6,455 nucleotides of DNA from Omnitrophica bacterium GWA2_52_8 (lineage in GTDB: Bacteria > Omnitrophota > Omnitrophia > Omnitrophales > Aquincolibacteriaceae): positions 9,126 to 15,580 of the forward strand of contig MHFC01000067.1 in assembly GCA_001804025.1 (NCBI GenBank), given 5' to 3'. The notes beneath the pieces were generated by a model. The model made no database searches, was not told the origin of the DNA, and worked only from the letters and a program-made list of their open reading frames with translations. This document shows positions 4,619-6,455 of this stretch, piece by piece (positions within the stretch are counted from its first letter, which is position 1; each line of letters starts with the position of its first letter). A program made the translations under genes and the position numbers.

Positions 4619-6455
4619 ACGGTCCTCTCTTCATCCGGCGCCTGGGGCGCAAGCCAGCGCACGAGAACACTTTCAAGCCGCTCCGCCGTCTCAACGTCAG
4701 GCGTCTGTTCCAGCGCGCGCACGAGAGCCCTGCTCAGATCGGAGTGCGGGTATTTCAGGGTCTCAAAAAATTCCAGATATTCGGTGCGGAGCATTCCCGG
4801 AGCCCTTTCATACGCCCGCGCCAGAAACGCCGTGTCGAGACCTTCATAACGGACAATCCCGGAAGCCGCGAGAATTTGCAGGAGAAACCGCTCTTCCCGG
4901 GAATTCCAGCCCGGCTCCTGCAATAACTCGATGAAAAAACTCGCGTCACGGCGGACCATATTGACAAGTAACGGAAACAAGGCCGAGTCCTTCCACGGCC
5001 TGTCTTGAAGATCAGGCAGTCCCCCGTGCAGAATTTCAAAGGCCTGTTTGAAAATGTCCCGCATGCGGGTTTTATGCCCGACCGAAACCTCGACAAAAAG
5101 CTGCGCGCACGGCTTTGCCAGCTGCGAGGAAATATAGGCAATCGGCAGGGCCTTGCAGAGCTGCTCCGGGTCCCTGTGCGCGAGCAAGACGGCCTCGGCA
5201 TAACTGATATAGCGGATTGACTTTTCGGGGTCGGCGATGGAAATGGTCAGCAGTTTTTCAAACGGATCGGCCCGCCCGATCCGCGCGTAGGCGCGCACGG
5301 CCATGTAGCGGACCGCCCGGTCGCGGTCTTTCAGCAGTTCCATAATCCGCGAAGAGACGGGGACGGGAACCGGCATTTCTTCATTGAGCCGGCAAATCCA
5401 GTAAAGTACGGCCTGGCGCACGGGACCCGGAACTTCGCGGGACCTGTCCAGCAGGGACTCGACAGTGTCCCAGTCGCTTTCACGCAAAATCTCCGTCAGC
5501 GACAAGGCCGCGGCATAGGCATCGTCTCCGTTCCCGTCCACAACACTTTGCAAAAACCGGAAAGTTTCGGGGTGCGCCCTTTCGCCGAGCACGGCCAGCA
5601 CCTCAAGACGGACGGCCGGGGTCTGCGTTCTTTCATAAAGCCGGTACAGGCCGGCGCGGATTTTTGAATCACCCAGATACGACGCAAGCAGGCGGATCGC
5701 GAGCAGCTGCTTCGCGCCTTCATCCCGGAATGCATGCTTCACAAGTCCGGCACAGACGGCGTTTGAATGAATTCTCTGAAGGACCGACACCGCATTCAGC
5801 CGGACCGTAAAACTCGGATCATTCAGCGAAAGGTCAAAAACGGCCTGCCACAGCTCGCGGACACGGATGGATCTAAGCGACGTCAGCGTTTTGGAACGCA
5901 CGGCTTCCAGCGGTTCGCGTTTTAATTTTTCACCAACCAGCTTTTCCCAGTACCGGGATTTTTGCTTCACCGCCGTCACAAACGCAAACTCGCGGATACG
6001 GTCCACCGCAGAATCCAGGCAGCGGCGGATGAAGCGGCTGTGCAGCATCCTCGAGAAATTATTGAGCACCTCCAGCGCTTCAGTCTGGATCCTGCCGCCG
6101 GAGCGTATGGCAATGCGTTCTAGCGCCCGGACGCAGCGGGCGTCGCGGAATTTTGCAAGCGACTTAAGAATCTCGACCTGTAATTCTGTTTCCTGATGCG
6201 TGATCATGGCCTGAAGCAGCGGCCACAGGGCCTTGGGCTGGCGCAGCCGTCCGAGCTGACGCACGGCAAAACGGACATCTTCTTCGCTGTCCCAGGCAAG
6301 CATTTCGATCAGCATGTCGGCCTGAATATCCGCGGGCAGAGACTCCATGGCGAGCCGGGCCTGTCCCGCGGCCAGTTCATCCGCACCCCGGAGCATCTCA
6401 AGCAGTGCGTCCCGCGCGGCAAAATTCTGGACATGCGCCAAATAGCCAAATATTG
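4615..6455 (-). CDS. HEAT-repeat scaffold-like protein co-encoded with pelF and pelG; 5' end outside the window
   Basis: At least 608 residues are visible (counted from a TTG at 6441), and the frame stays open to the window edge (IFGYLAHVQNF). The TTG has no ribosome binding site, so the true start probably lies upstream. The whole visible part is predicted alpha-helical and built of degenerate HEAT-type helical pairs with the D-x(2-3)-VR-x-A/N-A-x(3)-L pattern: DSEEDVRFAVRQLGRL (51-66), NDPSFTVRLNAVSVLQRI (207-224), TPAVRLEVLAVLGE (274-287), DRDRAVRYMAVRAYARIG (372-389) and ADPEKSIRYISYAEAVL (403-419). I see no enzyme motif, signal peptide or membrane segment in this part. HEAT solenoids generally bind protein partners. 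The ATGA overlap with pelF implies coordinated production and a role in the Pel complex, perhaps the scaffold position that the TPR protein PelE holds elsewhere. That role is inference. A fusion to another domain upstream of the window remains possible. Confidence 0.85.
   Translation of the reverse strand, partial: IFGYLAHVQNFAARDALLEMLRGADELAAGQARLAMESLPADIQADMLIEMLAWDSEEDVRFAVRQLGRLRQPKALWPLLQAMITHQETELQVEILKSLAKFRDARCVRALERIAIRSGGRIQTEALEVLNNFSRMLHSRFIRRCLDSAVDRIREFAFVTAVKQKSRYWEKLVGEKLKREPLEAVRSKTLTSLRSIRVRELWQAVFDLSLNDPSFTVRLNAVSVLQRIHSNAVCAGLVKHAFRDEGAKQLLAIRLLASYLGDSKIRAGLYRLYERTQTPAVRLEVLAVLGERAHPETFRFLQSVVDGNGDDAYAAALSLTEILRESDWDTVESLLDRSREVPGPVRQAVLYWICRLNEEMPVPVPVSSRIMELLKDRDRAVRYMAVRAYARIGRADPFEKLLTISIADPEKSIRYISYAEAVLLAHRDPEQLCKALPIAYISSQLAKPCAQLFVEVSVGHKTRMRDIFKQAFEILHGGLPDLQDRPWKDSALFPLLVNMVRRDASFFIELLQEPGWNSREERFLLQILAASGIVRYEGLDTAFLARAYERAPGMLRTEYLEFFETLKYPHSDLSRALVRALEQTPDVETAERLESVLVRWLAPQAPDEERTV
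4623..4630 (-). promoter_or_regulatory. Ribosome binding site of pelF
   Basis: On the minus strand AGAGAGGA precedes the ATG at 4618 by four bases, inside the last codons of the HEAT-protein gene. It fixes the start that overlaps the upstream stop by ATGA. Confidence 0.8.

Noticed and set aside
6439..6441. TTG as the start codon of the HEAT-repeat gene
   Set aside because: No Shine-Dalgarno sequence precedes it and the frame is open to the window edge, so the gene most likely begins upstream.

Overview
The window looks like a chromosomal segment of an uncultured, moderately GC-rich bacterium with a Gram-negative type envelope. All recognisable genes lie on the minus strand, so they read from high to low coordinates. 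The intergenic repeat style (CCTGCCTG/CAGGCAGG palindromes, GTCATTCCCGC-type hairpins) together with a stripped-down Pel locus reminds me of Candidatus Omnitrophota or a similar environmental lineage. That assignment is recall plus inference and could not be checked.

Region 6455-1749 is a tightly packed operon end. It holds a HEAT-repeat protein that is open at the window edge, then PelF (a cytosolic family-4 glycosyltransferase), then PelG (a polytopic MOP/PST-like membrane protein). The HEAT stop and the pelF start share an ATGA overlap. pelG starts on a GTG inside the last 25 bases of pelF, behind a strong ribosome binding site. PelF and PelG are the synthase and inner-membrane transport pair of Pel-type exopolysaccharide systems. 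In classical loci they follow PelD (c-di-GMP receptor) and PelE (TPR scaffold). Here the gene directly before pelF encodes a large alpha-helical HEAT protein with no visible membrane segment, the most interesting coding feature of the window.

Region 1748-1371 (378 bases) has no gene. It holds a nested set of inverted repeats. An outer pair of 29-base arms (1414-1442 and 1671-1699) encloses an inner REPIN-like element (1444-1606). That inner element is made of two inverted 33-base hairpin units whose stems differ only by compensated base pairs. Two more hairpins follow, and their loops are complementary to each other. No transposase is present, so this is at most a non-autonomous element.

Region 1370-1 is the N-terminal part of a secreted S9 (prolyl oligopeptidase/acyl-aminoacyl peptidase type) serine peptidase. 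It has a Sec signal peptide, a beta-propeller region and the beginning of the alpha/beta-hydrolase domain, and is cut by the window edge before the catalytic serine. It probably forms a separate transcription unit from the pel genes.
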